The notes under the pieces are model-generated. The model saw only the letters and a program-made list of their open reading frames with translations. It did no database searches and was not told the origin of the DNA. Shown in pieces: positions 1 to 13,101 of a stretch of DNA of 64,000 nucleotides. Positions within the stretch are counted from its first letter, which is position 1; each line of letters begins with the position of its first letter. The DNA is taken from assembly GCA_032173965.1 (NCBI GenBank), contig CM063284.1:104160410-104224409 (forward strand), given 5' to 3'. Source of the DNA: Sitta carolinensis (Eukaryota; Chordata; Aves; Passeriformes; Sittidae). The position numbers and the translations under genes are program-made.

Positions 1-1944
1 TCACTTTGTGTGGAATAATAGTAAATGAAAACAGCAGAGACCACAGGCATTTACTTTCAATGAAAACTGTTAACCTGAATGGCAACAGCTCTCTTCCTCA
101 TTCTATTTTCATTTTCAGTACTGCAGCTGCTATAGTGAAATTAGAGAACTGGTCAGCTCAACCAGCAAAGTTTTTTCTTTCTAAACTTGCTGACATTTTT
201 TATTTTAAAGGGCAAAGTAATGAAGAGTAAAGATCTCTGAAAATGCCCTTTAATGATGAGTGCCCCACTTTTTCTTTATCCCACAGCACACCAGAAAACG
301 GCTTTGAAAGAAGGAAACAAAAGAGGAAAATGTCGAGCAATTCAATCAAACAATGCAAAGATATTTGTGAGACTGTTTTTCTTTCATTAGTGCTTGAAGC
401 ATGGGTGTAAAGAGTGTTGCAATAAAGTTCCTTCCTGCAAGAACAGGAAAGGACAAGGCATCTTTTCCAAACCTCTATCAAAGATGACACTCCGCTTTGT
501 GTACGTAGCACCCCTTAATATAAATCACCTATTCCACAAAACCACATCTATTAACCAACTTTTCCCTCAACATGAACCTCATAGTTACAAAAAAGTGCAC
601 TTCCATTTTACTATTAATCATTAAAAAACCCTAACCAAACAATAAATACATAGATATCCCAGGAAAAACAGCTCAGAAGTATCAAGTACAGTGTGTCTAG
701 AGACACTACACAAGGCTCTTCTGTACCCACCTGCAATTCCTTGAAGAGACAGTATATAGCCATCTCTATGTTCAAAATTATTTTCCAGCTTAACTTCCAA
801 ATTATAATTCTATATTCATACAGTATATTAGCATGACTGTGTTACCAAAGCTGATGCAGTCATAAGTAAGCCAGTGTTTACTGTTTGCCATTTTTATTTT
901 AAACATGAAGGTTCAAAAAAGGCACACATTCAGAAGAATTCCAAAGAGTACTCCAGAGAACAAACAGTATTTCTGACACTAGAAAATTATAAAAGGCCAC
1001 AGCAAAACAGAATAGCGGTCAGAATATTGTAGTCTTTCTGCTCATAATGATATCTTTAAATTCACCAACTCTCCTGCTCCTCAAAGCCCTCCCCCAGCCT
1101 CCCAAACAGACAACTGGTTTGTTTTTAAAGATTAGCCAGAACCAATTTTTTACCCTGGAGGTCTCTTATTTCACTGTTGCTGGAAGGATAAGAGTGGGCG
1201 GCTGACATTCAAGTAAGTTGAAATGTGAGCTGCAAGTTTTTCAGTAATAAGTCATTTTGATAGCAAAGTCCTTTCCTGAAAGGTAACTTAGATTCTGTTG
1301 GCAAAAATATACCCCGATACAACAGGGATCTCTTCTTCTAAATCTTAGCCAACCACCTGTTAAAGTATCTCACAAAGACCTGGCTCCCAGAACTCAGATT
1401 TCAATGCAATACAGCCTACTTTATTTCAGTCTACTAGAATTACTGAGTAAAAACCTTGTCATTGCTAGTCCAAGTAAGGGTAGAAGCCCTTGCTCTCCCC
1501 TATCAAAATTTGTCACCAGTCTTGTCTAGGAGCTGCATCACAAAGATCTGCAAAGAACACTTGTCCCAGCCCCTGTTCTGGCCTCTTCCTTTTATCTTCA
1601 GATCTTCCCCATGGGCCATCACATTTCCCAGCCCTAAAATATTTCAAGGAGCCAAGAGCTGGAACTCCTAGAGGGGCCCAAGGTTTCCCTCTGAAATCTA
1701 GTCAAAATTGCCTACATAGCTCCCTTTGGCCCCTTAAAAATTTTTCAATGTAGCAGAACACAATCAGGTACTTCTGGCTCACTTTTCAGCATTCTTTTAA
1801 ACATCTGGTTGACAACAACTGCTAGCATGGCTCTTTGAACCAAAGTCAGTATGAGCTCAAAATTATTTCTCACTTCCATTTATTTAAAGGGTAATTCATG
1901 TTTTCTGCAAAGCCTGTATTCAACAAAATACTCTGTATGCATCA
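1..1944. other. Intergenic DNA downstream of TGIF1
   Basis: No coding exon is supported here. The open frames present are short, lack recognisable domains and have no splice context. The sequence is AT-rich and unique-looking, without obvious CR1 or LTR structure. Further TTTATT hexamers (AATAAA on the minus strand) occur around 1879 and 1420 and could serve longer TGIF1 3' ends, but I see no other support for that. Confidence 0.6.
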
Positions 1945-2432
1945 CTTTTAAAGAAAATATTTTATTATATTATGGAAAAAAAGCATGATCATCCAAAGTT
2001 TGTATTGTTAAAAAAATTGAAAATTTAGACAGCGTGTCGGTATATTCCGTTCCACATGGGAATGATAAGAAGACTCTATATCATTACTAGATATTGCACA
2101 GTCTGAAAGAAACAAAACAAATCACATGATCTTGGGAAACGTCTCACATTATGAAAAATCTACAAAGAAAACATTAAAAAAATCCCAACAAAACACACAA
2201 TCCTTTCTTTCTACAGTAGCTTTAAGTTTATAATTCTTGGAATGACCATATTCCACTGAAGACCATCTCAGTGACAGGAAGCTTCATTTCAGCAATCCCC
2301 TTGTGCAAATAAGATTAATAAAAAAAAATAATAATAATGCAGTGAAGTCTTTTGATATAGTGTGGGTGGCAATAACCACACAGCTGTTAGATCCCTGCCT
2401 GGTAAAACAAAACGGGGAAGAAGGAAGGGGAT
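1945..2432 (-). other. TGIF1: TGIF1 3' untranslated region
   Basis: About 490 bases between the TGIF1 stop codon and a poly(A) signal. The wording of this UTR closely resembles what I recall of mammalian TGIF1 3' UTRs, including the final stretch around the poly(A) hexamer; this is recollection, not an alignment. It contains a seed match for the miR-25/92 family at 2092-2099 and one for miR-23 at 2144-2150. The exact cleavage point is inferred to lie 10-25 bases past the hexamer. Confidence 0.7.
1961..1966 (-). terminator. TGIF1: TGIF1 poly(A) signal AATAAA
   Basis: TTTATT on the plus strand reads AATAAA on the gene's strand, about 470 bases after the stop codon. It is the first canonical hexamer downstream of the coding sequence and is followed by T-rich sequence. 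Confidence 0.7.
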
Positions 2433-2999
2433 TTAGGCCATAAGTTTCGCCTGCAACTCCATCTCTGCCGCCCTTTTGAGTGCAACATCCACCAGAAGCT
2501 GAAATCCACTAAAATCCTGGTTAAGGTCTGGTGGTGTTGGAGGAGGAGTGTTAAAGAGCCCACTTTGTGTGTTCGCACCAGGTCCCAGTTTGGATGCGTC
2601 CTCATGGCAGGAGAGGGGGTTATCTGTGAAGCCGCCAGCCGGGGGCTGCTGCAGGTCCGTGGTCTGGCCTACATCAGCTGGCTGGCAGAAGTGGAAGGGG
2701 GCATCTTTCAACGCAGTCACAGTGGTGTGGCAAATCACCGACGGCCGAGCCAGGACCGACCCCGGGGAAGCCGGCTTGGAAGAGGACACAGTCTTGCCGA
2801 GCGGTGCGGCAGCGGGAAGGAAGGCAGTCTCCTCCAGCAGGGGAATGTAGTTCTTTGTGCTGATGCCAGACTCCACCAGGCCGCCCTCGGGAAGCTTGGT
2901 CCCTCGCCGCGAGATAGTGAACTGATTTGGGTCTTTGCCATCCTTCCTCAGCATGTCAGGTAACAGCCTGCGGCGTGCATTGATAAACCAGTTGCAGAC
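2433..2999 (-). CDS. TGIF1: TGIF1 last coding exon (homeodomain helix 3 and C-terminal repression region)
   Basis: TGIF1 is a nuclear TALE homeodomain protein that represses TGF-beta/SMAD and retinoid X receptor targets by recruiting CtBP, SIN3 and histone deacetylases. This exon starts right after a minus-strand acceptor (attcccag at about 3007-3000) and encodes residues 82-269, ending at a stop at 2435-2433. It opens with the recognition helix, including WFINARRR, then LLPDML. A proline/serine-rich middle follows, with the [20 protein letters not shown] block, and the tail holds [32 protein letters not shown] and a final AKLMA. The C-terminal part is what mammalian TGIF1 uses for SMAD and SIN3 contact. 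The recalled human protein ends AKLTA, so this is an orthologue with small differences. TGIF2 is less likely, because the tail and the length fit TGIF1. Confidence 0.96.
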   Translation of the reverse strand, partial: VCNWFINARRRLLPDMLRKDGKDPNQFTISRRGTKLPEGGLVESGISTKNYIPLLEETAFLPAAAPLGKTVSSSKPASPGSVLARPSVICHTTVTALKDAPFHFCQPADVGQTTDLQQPPAGGFTDNPLSCHEDASKLGPGANTQSGLFNTPPPTPPDLNQDFSGFQLLVDVALKRAAEMELQAKLMA

Positions 3000-4544
<1,545 letters not shown>

Positions 4545-7075
4545 CTAAATCCGCTAACTACTTGGCTCCAGCACTGTATGGCACAGACATTTTATATCAC
4601 ATTAACTGTCTTTCCTGTTACAGCCCCTTGTACAGGAGATTCATCCCGCAGCATTGACTTGTCACGCTGCAGCTTTTCTGTCAGCTGAACAAAAAGTAGC
4701 ACCAATGATCCGTTCCTAAAGGAATTCTTCTCTGCAAACCTTCATTTTCTTGTTCCCCTGGCAACCTTTTATCTGCTGCATGTTATCAGATAGCTTCTAT
4801 CTAATGAGAATAATGTCCAAGTTTGCTTACTATGGTATGCATCCAGCACTTTTTTCAAGGATAGCTATCCAATGGCTGGGCAAAAGGTCAACAAGCAAGA
4901 ACTTAAAACACCCCAACTCAAGCAATAGGTTATTTAATTATTTCTTAACATCCTGATGCTTCCCCCCAGAGGGATAGTTTGTAGATTTTCTAAATGGATA
5001 ATTATATCTATTCAGAAAAATTAATGGAAGAAGAAAAGAAGAAAGGGAAAAACCATGTTTGTCACCACCCCTAAGGGGATTTTCAATTATGAAGGAAAAA
5101 AGTACAGAAGAAGGGAAGAACTAAGTGCCTAAGAGTTCACCAGTTTATCAGGAAATGGACTCTCATTTAATTGCATTCTGTATCAAAGAACCATGATCAT
5201 TTAAATACACCAGTTTTTATCCTGTGTTTTCAGCTTTGTGGTTTTCATCTCGTGCTTTTATCCCTGGAAACCTGTGTTCTGTGCTATACTTACTCCAAGG
5301 GCTCCGAGTTTACAAGTTAACTGCATACCTTCTCCCTCCAATACAAAGGAAGGAACAGATTTCAAAATCTGATTATCCCTTTATGTATGTACACCACACT
5401 ACTAGTAACATGAAGCTGTGATATGTAAAGCAAATGAGCAAGCATTCAATAGTTAGGAGGGCAACAATTCTTCTCCTTTGGTAGGACATACAAGTCACTA
5501 CTATAAAACATAAAGAGAACCATGCTGTAAACTTGCAAGAAATTTTAGGAATCTTACAATCTATATACAAGTCCAAATAAGATACTACCCATGTTCAACT
5601 ACTACAAATTAATACTAATTTCAAGTGAACTCACACTGCCTTTTAGAAGCAGTTTTAGAAACTATAGAAGGAAAACAAGCCCTTAATCTTTTTGTCTTTT
5701 GAACTTAGATTGGGGCATGAGGAAGTGAAAAGGAAGAAAGTTGCTCACTTGTAACACCAAAACTAAAACCCTTAATAGTAAAGCCAACTAAACGCCAAAA
5801 GTAAAATTTTCTGTGGGCAACCACCCATAATTAAAAAAAAAATTATTTCAGGAAATAAAGTAAGCCCTAAACAAAAGAAGTGTACCAGTGAAAATATTAA
5901 ACTATATAAAACTATGTTATATCCATAAGTAAAGGCACAGAAGGAAGTAATGCCCTTTAAAAAACCAACAAACCAGCCACCAAAGTCCCCACCACAACAC
6001 AAAGAAAGACAGAGGTATGCATGTGCAAGTTTTCCTCAATACTTGGCAGGAGGTAGGGAGAGAAACAGAGAAAGACTCACACCTCCAAACTTCAGCCAAA
6101 GCTGACAAGGTAAATTATTCTTTCTTTCCCCTATTTATGAATAGCTCCAACATCCTTAAATTTAGTTTAAGTTGTCCAGTTTGAAATGCACAGTTTAGAT
6201 ATGCAAGCGTTGCCAACAGGATGATCAATCTGCAATCTGCCTGGCATAGTTACTTCAGTAACTTACTTGGTATTGTTTTCATTCTCCCAACTGCTGATTT
6301 ATGTAACTGACAAACACCAAACTGACATACCAAATTTTTCATCTGATGATTAGCTACATAAATTATCCAGACATGGAACAGGAACAATAGGACAATATTT
6401 AAATAACCAACACAAGATAAACTCCAAATTATGTAAACAGTTTCTTAATTCATGTAGAAAGTATGTCAAAAGTTTGCTTTACAATGATTCCAAGCAAACC
6501 ACTTTGTCATAGCTTCATGGAAAGTGCTGTCACGCTTGCAACCTGACCTGAGATCATGCCTTGCACCATGGGCTCCTGGAGCAATGAAGAACACTTCAGG
6601 GAACTAAGATCCTGCAGACAACGGGATGGCTTTGCAAAGCAGCACAGGCCTTTTAAATTGAATTTAAAACTAGCTAAAACTAGCCCATGCTATTCAGACA
6701 ATGTTTTGAAGTGCACTCTTCTTGTCTGTCAGAAACCAGAACTGTTGCAGCACTTCATTGGGTTGGGTTTTTTGTTTGTTTTTAAATAAAATGGGCGGTA
6801 AGGCAAGACCTTGGAAAAGAGGGAGAGGCAAACAGCAAGGGCTAGAAACAAGAGGGAAGGAGAAACTACTATGAAAAAGTTAGATGTCTAATGGTTTGCA
6901 AGCAGTATTTACATGGCATAGCAAAAAGTACTCCAGATACACCCCTCCCAGTCTGAGGTGACCTTTCCAGGATCTACCACACAACTAAAAGACTCCATGG
7001 ACACCTCTCTGAATTTCAGGAAACTGACTTAACAGCAAAACTTCTCCTAGAACTGTTGTTTTTCCTTTAGCTGGG

Positions 7076-7100
7076 AAAAAAAAAAAAAAAAAAAAAAAAA
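7076..7100. repeat. A25 homopolymer
   Basis: Twenty-five consecutive A on the plus strand in TGIF1 intron 1. No LINE or SINE body is recognisable next to it. Confidence 0.95.
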
Positions 7101-7260
7101 GTGACAAGATACTGTCTGCAAGCCAGCAGTATTAAAACGTTTCTCCCTTTTCAAACAAGATCTTTTGCTAAAGTAAAAGTTTGTCATCTGACTAACCGTA
7201 ACCTACCTAGCAAGAAATGAGTCACCAGCAGAGCCAGCCCTTTGACCCGCTGGCTTAGTG

Positions 7261-7293
7261 TGTCATATTAATTGACACAGTAAGTTAGTGACA
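7261..7293. promoter_or_regulatory. Cluster of TGTCA (TGIF/TALE-type) motifs in TGIF1 intron 1
   Basis: Three copies of the pentamer TGTCA or its complement TGACA lie within 33 bases: 7261-7265, 7273-7277 and 7289-7293. The first two form an inverted pair with a 7-base spacer. TGIF proteins bind TGTCA, and MEIS/PKNOX relatives bind closely related sites, so this could be a TALE-factor element, possibly for self-regulation. The motif copies are seen; their function is inferred. Confidence 0.35.
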
Positions 7294-7797
7294 CAAAGCA
7301 GGTTTTGGTTAAGCAGGAAACCCAGTGTAGTACGACTTCTGCTCATTTAAATAGCTGATCAGCCCTCTGAACTCGTGGCAGATCTCTCCAGCGCAGTAGA
7401 GTTAGCAGCAACAGGAAGTCATGGCTAGAAATCTCGCACTACCCCAGCTGATATTTTTTACTAGAGCAGGAGCCACATTGTTGCTGTCAAGGCTCTGTTT
7501 TCATTAAAGCATTCCTGCTGATTACAACCCAGCTTTGTTTTTCCGTCTTGTTAGTAATCAGCCTATTCGCTGCTGGTTTCCTGTTTTAACAGGGCCCAAC
7601 TGAAAAGGCTCCTGGCCACGCTCCATGACTGGACCATTGGCTTACTGTTATTTACACCCAGAATAAAGGCCTGTGGACACGATGAGTAGCCCCAGCTGAC
7701 CCACTAATTTATTTTGTATTAAAAGCAGGCTAGGGCCAGGCTAGTTTATGTCTCCTCCTAACTACATTTAATAAAACAAAATAAAAATTAAAAAACC

Positions 7798-7849
7798 CAA
7801 ACAAACAAACAAACAAACAAAAAAACAAACAAAAAAAAAAAAAACAAAC
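7798..7849. repeat. CAAA-type simple repeat
   Basis: About 50 bases of repeating CAAA units merging into A-runs. A related but separate short CAAA array lies near 9015-9030. Confidence 0.9.
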
Positions 7850-8859
7850 CCTGCTTTCATAGAACTAAAATTAAAGCAGCTCAAGTTCATTTGCAGAGAG
7901 GTCTGAGAAACAACCCAAAATCCCATTCCTTCACTTTCGCACTGCCACTTAAAAGAGCAGTCTATGCTATTAATGGCCTAAGGACTACATGATCAGCATC
8001 CCTTCCTTATAAATTACTTTATCCTCTTGGCTTCCCAGCTAAAGTCATATACATGATTGACTGCACTGTTGCATTGTATCACAGCCCAAAGACTTTACAG
8101 GTCCTCCCCGTAATCAGCTCAGGGAAGATTACACCTAGGATCTGGAGTCTGGGCTCGACATCCAAACGGCAGTTAACAGCTTGAAACAACTTGAGTAAAA
8201 GTACAGTGATGACTAAAGCTGATTTCAAAACAAACTGCTGCCACGTAAAAAGGTATGCTGAAATACTTTGAGGAGGAGGACAAAGTATTTAGAAAGGTTG
8301 AAAAAAAATACAATGGAAGTTAAGCAAACGAAAAATTTAGGCTATGAGGGGGAAAAATAAAGGCACCAAGAGCAACAACTATCCCATTGTGTCGAGGAAG
8401 AGCTTCACAGAGGAAGTGGCAGAAGCCAATTGTTATTCAAAAGAGGACAAAGTATACCACAAGGAACAATCTCTGCCCTCCAGAGAGGGGATGGACAAAA
8501 ATCACCTTAAGAAAACCTCCCATCCCTTAGGGTTCTCTGAATTTCTTAAGTGAGATTTTTTTATGAGCACTGATAAAGAGAACCAGTTCCTGTCTAAGCC
8601 CCCGATCCTGTCGTAACCAAGTTCAGTAAGATTCTTCACATGTATAAACTTGAGCATATGCCTTTTCTAGACTGTGTTCTAAATCATCTAATTAAGAAGC
8701 CAAGTAGGTTCCGTGTGATTGCTATCACGTTATTATTTGTAGATGAAACTATCCATAGAAGAGTGCTGAGGTTTAAATCCACAGTCTACTAGCTTTAAAA
8801 AAAACCCCACAAAAACAAACAAAAACCTTCAACAAAACTAACTAACAAAAACACAGCAT

Positions 8860-8873
8860 CACACACACACACA
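8860..8873. repeat. CA dinucleotide repeat
   Basis: Seven CA units in a row in TGIF1 intron 1, inside a wider stretch of A/C-rich low-complexity sequence. Confidence 0.85.
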
Positions 8874-10492
8874 AAATTTAAAACTCAACACACATACCAA
8901 AAAACCCAGCTAAAATGTAATGGGAATTTTAAAATCAACAATAAAAATCCATTAGTTTAAAATTGTTCATAAGTAGCAAAAAACAAGGATACAGAAGGGA
9001 ATTTCCACAGAAAAAAACAAACAAACAAACAACCTCCTCTCAATGAGTTTCATAATTGAGGAACCAGCCTATTTGTTTTCCTCTGTACTTTACAGCTTGC
9101 ACTCTACTACTTCTAAAGCAACTGGACTTGGCTGTACTATACTTTTTTTCTCCCTAAACAGAATTTTTCTAGGAGTGCAAGCAAGAAATCTGTAACAAAG
9201 TCACTCTTTGAAACTTCTTGAATGAGTTTTAAATGCCAGGAGGTCACAAATAAGTACAAGCCCAATCTTTATTAAAACAAAGGCACCCTAGCCCTAACAT
9301 CTTTTTAAAAGTTTCTGCCTTTGTCTCCTCACCTTTTAATTTGTGCCACGCAAACCCCAGGCCCATGGCCCCTCTCAAAAGTTCTCCCTCCCGCCTGTCA
9401 CCTTTCATTGTTTCCATTGTTTCATCCCAGGATTTGCAATCCTCAAAGCAGAGCTTACACACACATACTCTTACACACAAAGCCCTACACATGCATACCT
9501 AGAAACTACGTCAGCGTTTTCCACACGCATTTATTTCGGGGGTGGCAAGAACAACAGTTGAAAGTGCAGGGAGTTTGGTATTTCACCAACCAGCAGCTGC
9601 CCTCGGGGAGAGAAGTCTGAACAATGGAAGCAACAGCAGACAGGAAACCAGCTCACCACTGCTGTGCAAATAGGCAGCATAGGAATGTCCTAAAAATAAC
9701 TGGGCTAAATTAATTCAACGAAACTATAAAAGAGAGGGAGAAACAAACCACAAACTGCTTCCAACAGGGTGAAGAATCTCGACCTACCTAAGACGCCTGA
9801 AACATTTAAAAGCCAGCGCTGCCGCTGTCTCTGGGCACAGGGGGCTGAGCTGGACGTGCAGCTCCGGCTGTGGCTGGGATCAAGCCCCACACCGCTCCCG
9901 CGGGACGCTGCGCTCCGCAACACCACCCTGCCTGCTCTTTAAACTTCGCCTTTGTGGCTCAGTTCCCTTTGTGTGCGCTCGTCTTAGCCGAGTGGCATGT
10001 CCAAAAAAAAACTTCTGACGAGGGCTACAAACCATATTAGTACACAGCATGTCTGCAGCAAGCCCAATGATTTCACGAACTACATATGCATTAATTACTC
10101 CAAGGGTATTAACAATGAGAGAGGCTGCTTTACTACAGAGCCACAGGAATGCATAGTAGGGGGAAAAACAGCACAACTCTGGAGTACTGAACATGCGCAC
10201 TGCTCCCCTCTAACCCTCCACTTCGGAGCGTTTAATGGTCTTTGAATGCAAAAACCCTTCAGCCACACCGCCGACTGGCAAATCGCAACTGAACAGACAC
10301 TGCTTTGCTGTGAACTTCTTCCCAGCCAGCGCAGGAGCGTTAGATGCGAAAGCACGTTCCGCGTCTTTGTGGCCAAACGCTAAATTAAAGGCACTTAAAG
10401 CACCACGAGCGCAATGAGTAACGATCCTCTAACTGAAAAGTTTCTCTGTTTGGAAGTGGACACAAAGAAAACTCAAACAGCCCTATGGTTAC

Positions 10493-10510
10493 GGGGGGCG
10501 GGGAGGGGGG
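10493..10510 (+). other. G-run cluster with G-quadruplex potential
   Basis: Three closely spaced runs of four to six G at the edge of the CpG island could fold into a G-quadruplex on the plus strand, which is the non-template strand for nothing annotated here. Other G-runs lie at about 11026-11046. This is structural potential only. Confidence 0.5.
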
Positions 10511-10665
10511 TTGTGAAGTCTTCCTCCTTCTAACCCTGCGCCAAAACTTTTGTACTTTGTGTTTCGTCTCCCCGTTTTAAGGGATAAAAGGGATAGAAAG
10601 GCTTCAACTTTCAGCATAACAAGGCGGTCGAGGGCGCGGAGGGGTTTGAAGCCCTCCCGCCGATG

Positions 10666-10682
10666 CCCCCCCCCCCCCCCCC
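10666..10682. repeat. C17 homopolymer
   Basis: Seventeen consecutive C in the CpG island, within TGIF1 intron 1 close to the first exon. Confidence 0.95.
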
Positions 10683-11164
10683 TCAAGCCCCACGCTGCAA
10701 TCCCCGCGAACAAAGAGTTGCCGGACGGCCCCACTTTCCTCGCCCCAAGTTGAGGAATACCACCCGCACCCTCGTCCCCCTCACGGGGACTGTGGGGCTC
10801 GGTGCGGACAGCGTTGAAAAGTGTTTTACGGAAGGGCAGGGGGAAGAGGCTCGACGGAGGGGCGAGAACAAAAGTTGGCGGAGGACACGAGGCGAACGGC
10901 TGGACGTGTTTTTGACAGGGAGCCAGCGGCGCAGAGGCGGCCGCCTCCAAACAACAGCCCCGCATGTTTTGTCTGGGAGCGGAGCATCCACTGCAATCTT
11001 TCACGGGATACAGGCCAGGGGTTTGTGGGGGGGGGGTGCAGGGGGGACAAAAGGCCGAGAAGGCAAAGGGACTCCGGCTGGCTTAGCGACAGACCCCTTC
11101 CCCTTTCCACCCCGGGTAGGGGCACGGGGCACCCCGCTTTGTCCCGGCACCCCATCACAACTAC

Positions 11165-11180
11165 CTTTTTTACTTTTCAT
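11165..11180 (-). CDS. TGIF1: TGIF1 first coding exon (MKSKK plus first base of Gly6)
   Basis: The ATG at 11180-11178 opens ATG AAA AGT AAA AAA G, then donor gtagtt. Joined to the middle exon this gives [17 protein letters not shown], which parallels the mammalian start MKGKKGIVAASGSETED. With the other two exons the total is 810 coding bases, that is 269 residues plus stop, against about 272 in human. It is the first in-frame ATG, and no ATG in any frame occurs in the preceding 520 or so bases of the gene's strand, so this start is well placed. The coding part is too short to be found as a stand-alone open frame. Confidence 0.9.
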
Positions 11181-11570
11181 CTTGATCGCGAGGACCGAGC
11201 CGATCGCCGGACACCCCACGCACCGACCCAAGTTTCTCTCCCTTCGCCGGACGCTGCTTTCCCCCTTTAAGCTCGGCGAGGAGGAGGAGTAGAAGGTCGA
11301 TGAAGAAAGAACAAACACCGTCGCGGAGCCGGGCGCCCAGTCCGCTGCCGCGCTGCTGTCAGCGGGAGCCGCAGGGCTCTGCCTTCCCCGGGGGCTTTCT
11401 GGTGCGGCCGGGGTGGGCTTCCCTCCCCCCTTCCCTTTGTTCCCTTCTGCTGGCGATTGGCCCCGGCCTGTTAAAGTGAGGAAAGGCACGGGAGAGAAAG
11501 GTACACAGCGCCGCCCTCCCCCACCTCCCCGCAGTGAGTACAGGAGAGTAACCGTGCGCTGCACTGGCAC
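11181..11570 (-). other. TGIF1: Probable TGIF1 5' leader and proximal promoter
   Basis: GC-rich sequence directly upstream of the TGIF1 start. It is free of ATG triplets on the gene strand and its in-frame reading is open, but that frame has no ATG until 11180, so it is read here as leader, not protein. The transcription start site cannot be placed from sequence alone, and I see no clear TATA box. Confidence 0.5.
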
Positions 11571-11572
11571 TC

Positions 11573-11610
11573 GCGGCGGCGGCGGCTGCTCCTCCTCCTC
11601 CTCCTCCTCT
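11573..11610. repeat. CGG then CTC trinucleotide tracts
   Basis: A short run of CGG units (about 11573-11586) is followed by CTC units (about 11587-11610) and more pyrimidine-rich sequence. On the TGIF1 strand the second tract reads as GAG repeats, in or near the promoter. Confidence 0.85.
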
Positions 11611-12419
11611 CTCCTCCCTCCCCTCCCGTCTGACAGAGCCTCAACACCCGGGAGGGGAGGGACCGGCCGGAACGGGGGGGGTGTCCGCCTGTACCCGCTC
11701 GCTCATGCACACACAAGAGAAGCGGCGGGGGGAGCTCTCCGTGCCTCCCGCTCCCTCGCCTTTCTTCCAGGCAGACGTTTGATCATTAAACTGGAAGGAG
11801 GAGAAGGAAGAGGCGGGGGTGGGGGGGGAGATTTTGACAGCTGCCCTTGACTAGCCTCCTCCTGTTGCTGCCGGACGAACCACCCACTCCTTCGCGTGAA
11901 TAGAGGAGAAGAAAGGAGAGTGCGTACGGCAGGGGAAGGAAAGGAGCCCTCCAAAGAGCGGCGCCCCCCTCCCGACTGCCGAGCGGCCCGATCGGCGGGG
12001 GCTGTTCCCCCCCCATCCCCTACGGTGCTGAAGGAGCCCCGTCTGGCCGGCGCTGGCCACACACACCCCCACCCACCCCCGCGGGGAAGGCGAGCCCCGT
12101 TTCTGCGGTTATTTTTACATCACTTCGTAAAAGGTTGTTTTTCTCCCCCTCGACCTTCCCCCCTCCCTCCCCAGCCCGGTAGATTTTGCTGCAGCACATG
12201 ATCGCAGCTGTAAAAGAGAGAAGTCTCACAGCTTGACTCATCCCTGTCGGGCGAGCACGCTCTGCAGCAGCAACAGTTTCTTTTCCTCCGGGATGGGAAA
12301 CGTGACACCCACCAGCAGCTCGCTCCAGCTTCCCTGGCGAGGCGGAGAGCTCTCCCCGGGCACAGGCGGCCTTGGCGGCGGGTCCCGGCGCTGCCCCGCC
12401 TCCCCCTTGAAGAAAACCA

Positions 12420-12422
<3 letters not shown>

Positions 12423-12452
<30 letters not shown>
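12423..12452. repeat. A30 homopolymer in the CpG island
   Basis: Thirty consecutive A interrupt otherwise very GC-rich sequence. No retroposon body is recognisable to its left. Confidence 0.95.
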
Positions 12453-12455
<3 letters not shown>

Positions 12456-12510
12456 AAAGTGCTGAACGCCCAACTACGATCTGAAATGTCACGGGCGAAG
12501 ATTTCGGCGT

Positions 12511-12534
12511 GGAAAGGAAAGGAAAGGAAAGGAA
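12511..12534. repeat. GGAAA pentanucleotide repeat
   Basis: About five tandem GGAAA units in the CpG island. Confidence 0.9.
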
Positions 12535-12719
12535 GCCGCCTGGCCGCGGAGCAGGCGTGCGGGTGCGGAGTGCACCTATTCCACGGGAGCGTGTTTGTGT
12601 CACTCCCGCACTGGCACGTGCGGGGCTGTTCCCGGCCGGGCAGGCGCGGGGGTTGAGCAGCAGGCGCCTGAAATGGCTGATGAAATAATGGATTCCTACG
12701 GCAGAGCAGGGATCCTTAC

Positions 12720-12810
12720 CTCCCCGCCACCCTACACAGCCCCGGCGGCGCGGGCGTCCGCACAAATCCGCATTCACTGCACCAGGGAAGCAACAGCGTT
12801 TTAGCAGCAA
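12720..12810 (-). other. TGIF1: Candidate alternative TGIF1 first exon (probably non-coding)
   Basis: On the TGIF1 strand, gggag/gtaagg at 12720/12719 is a near-perfect splice donor in the CpG island. The frame that would join the middle exon in phase is open up to this donor (ending G, phase 1, as for the MKSKKG exon) but contains no ATG back to an upstream TGA. A transcript using it would therefore most simply start at the internal ATG of the middle exon (4502), giving an MSGSETED protein. The left edge given here is exact; the right edge is arbitrary. Confidence 0.4.
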
Positions 12811-13060
12811 GCCCTCCCCAAGTACCTTGTAACTATTTTTATGTGGCGTAATTACAGCGGGAGATAAAACAGCTGTTATACGCCGAACGGGGGATACGCG
12901 AGGAGGGAGGGCAGCTGGTGAGTCACGTCAGTGAGCCAAGGACTCAGTGTCGGCTGCCCTGTCGGCCGGAGGTTCGCTCCGGGATGGGTGACCCTTGTGC
13001 TAGCGGCTGCTGGGCGGCGTGTCCGGCTGTAGGTCAGCGCGGCGGGCCGGACACGGCACA

Positions 13061-13101
13061 CTGACTGACTGACTGACTGCCTGACTGCCTGACTGACTGA
13101 C
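13061..13101. repeat. CTGA-type tetranucleotide microsatellite
   Basis: About ten tandem four-base units of the CTGA/CTGC type, imperfect in the middle, near the right edge of the CpG island. Confidence 0.92.

Noticed and set aside
11001..11570. 189-codon minus-strand frame containing the TGIF1 start as an N-terminally extended protein
   Set aside because: The upstream part has no ATG (it opens at GTG), is composition-driven in a CpG island, and runs past the splice donor. Only the 16 bases at 11180-11165 are kept as coding.
12238..12810. 190-codon minus-strand frame beginning near the alternative TGIF1 first exon
   Set aside because: Its start is TTG, not ATG, and it reads through a strong splice donor into intron. 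Kept only as a candidate non-coding first exon.
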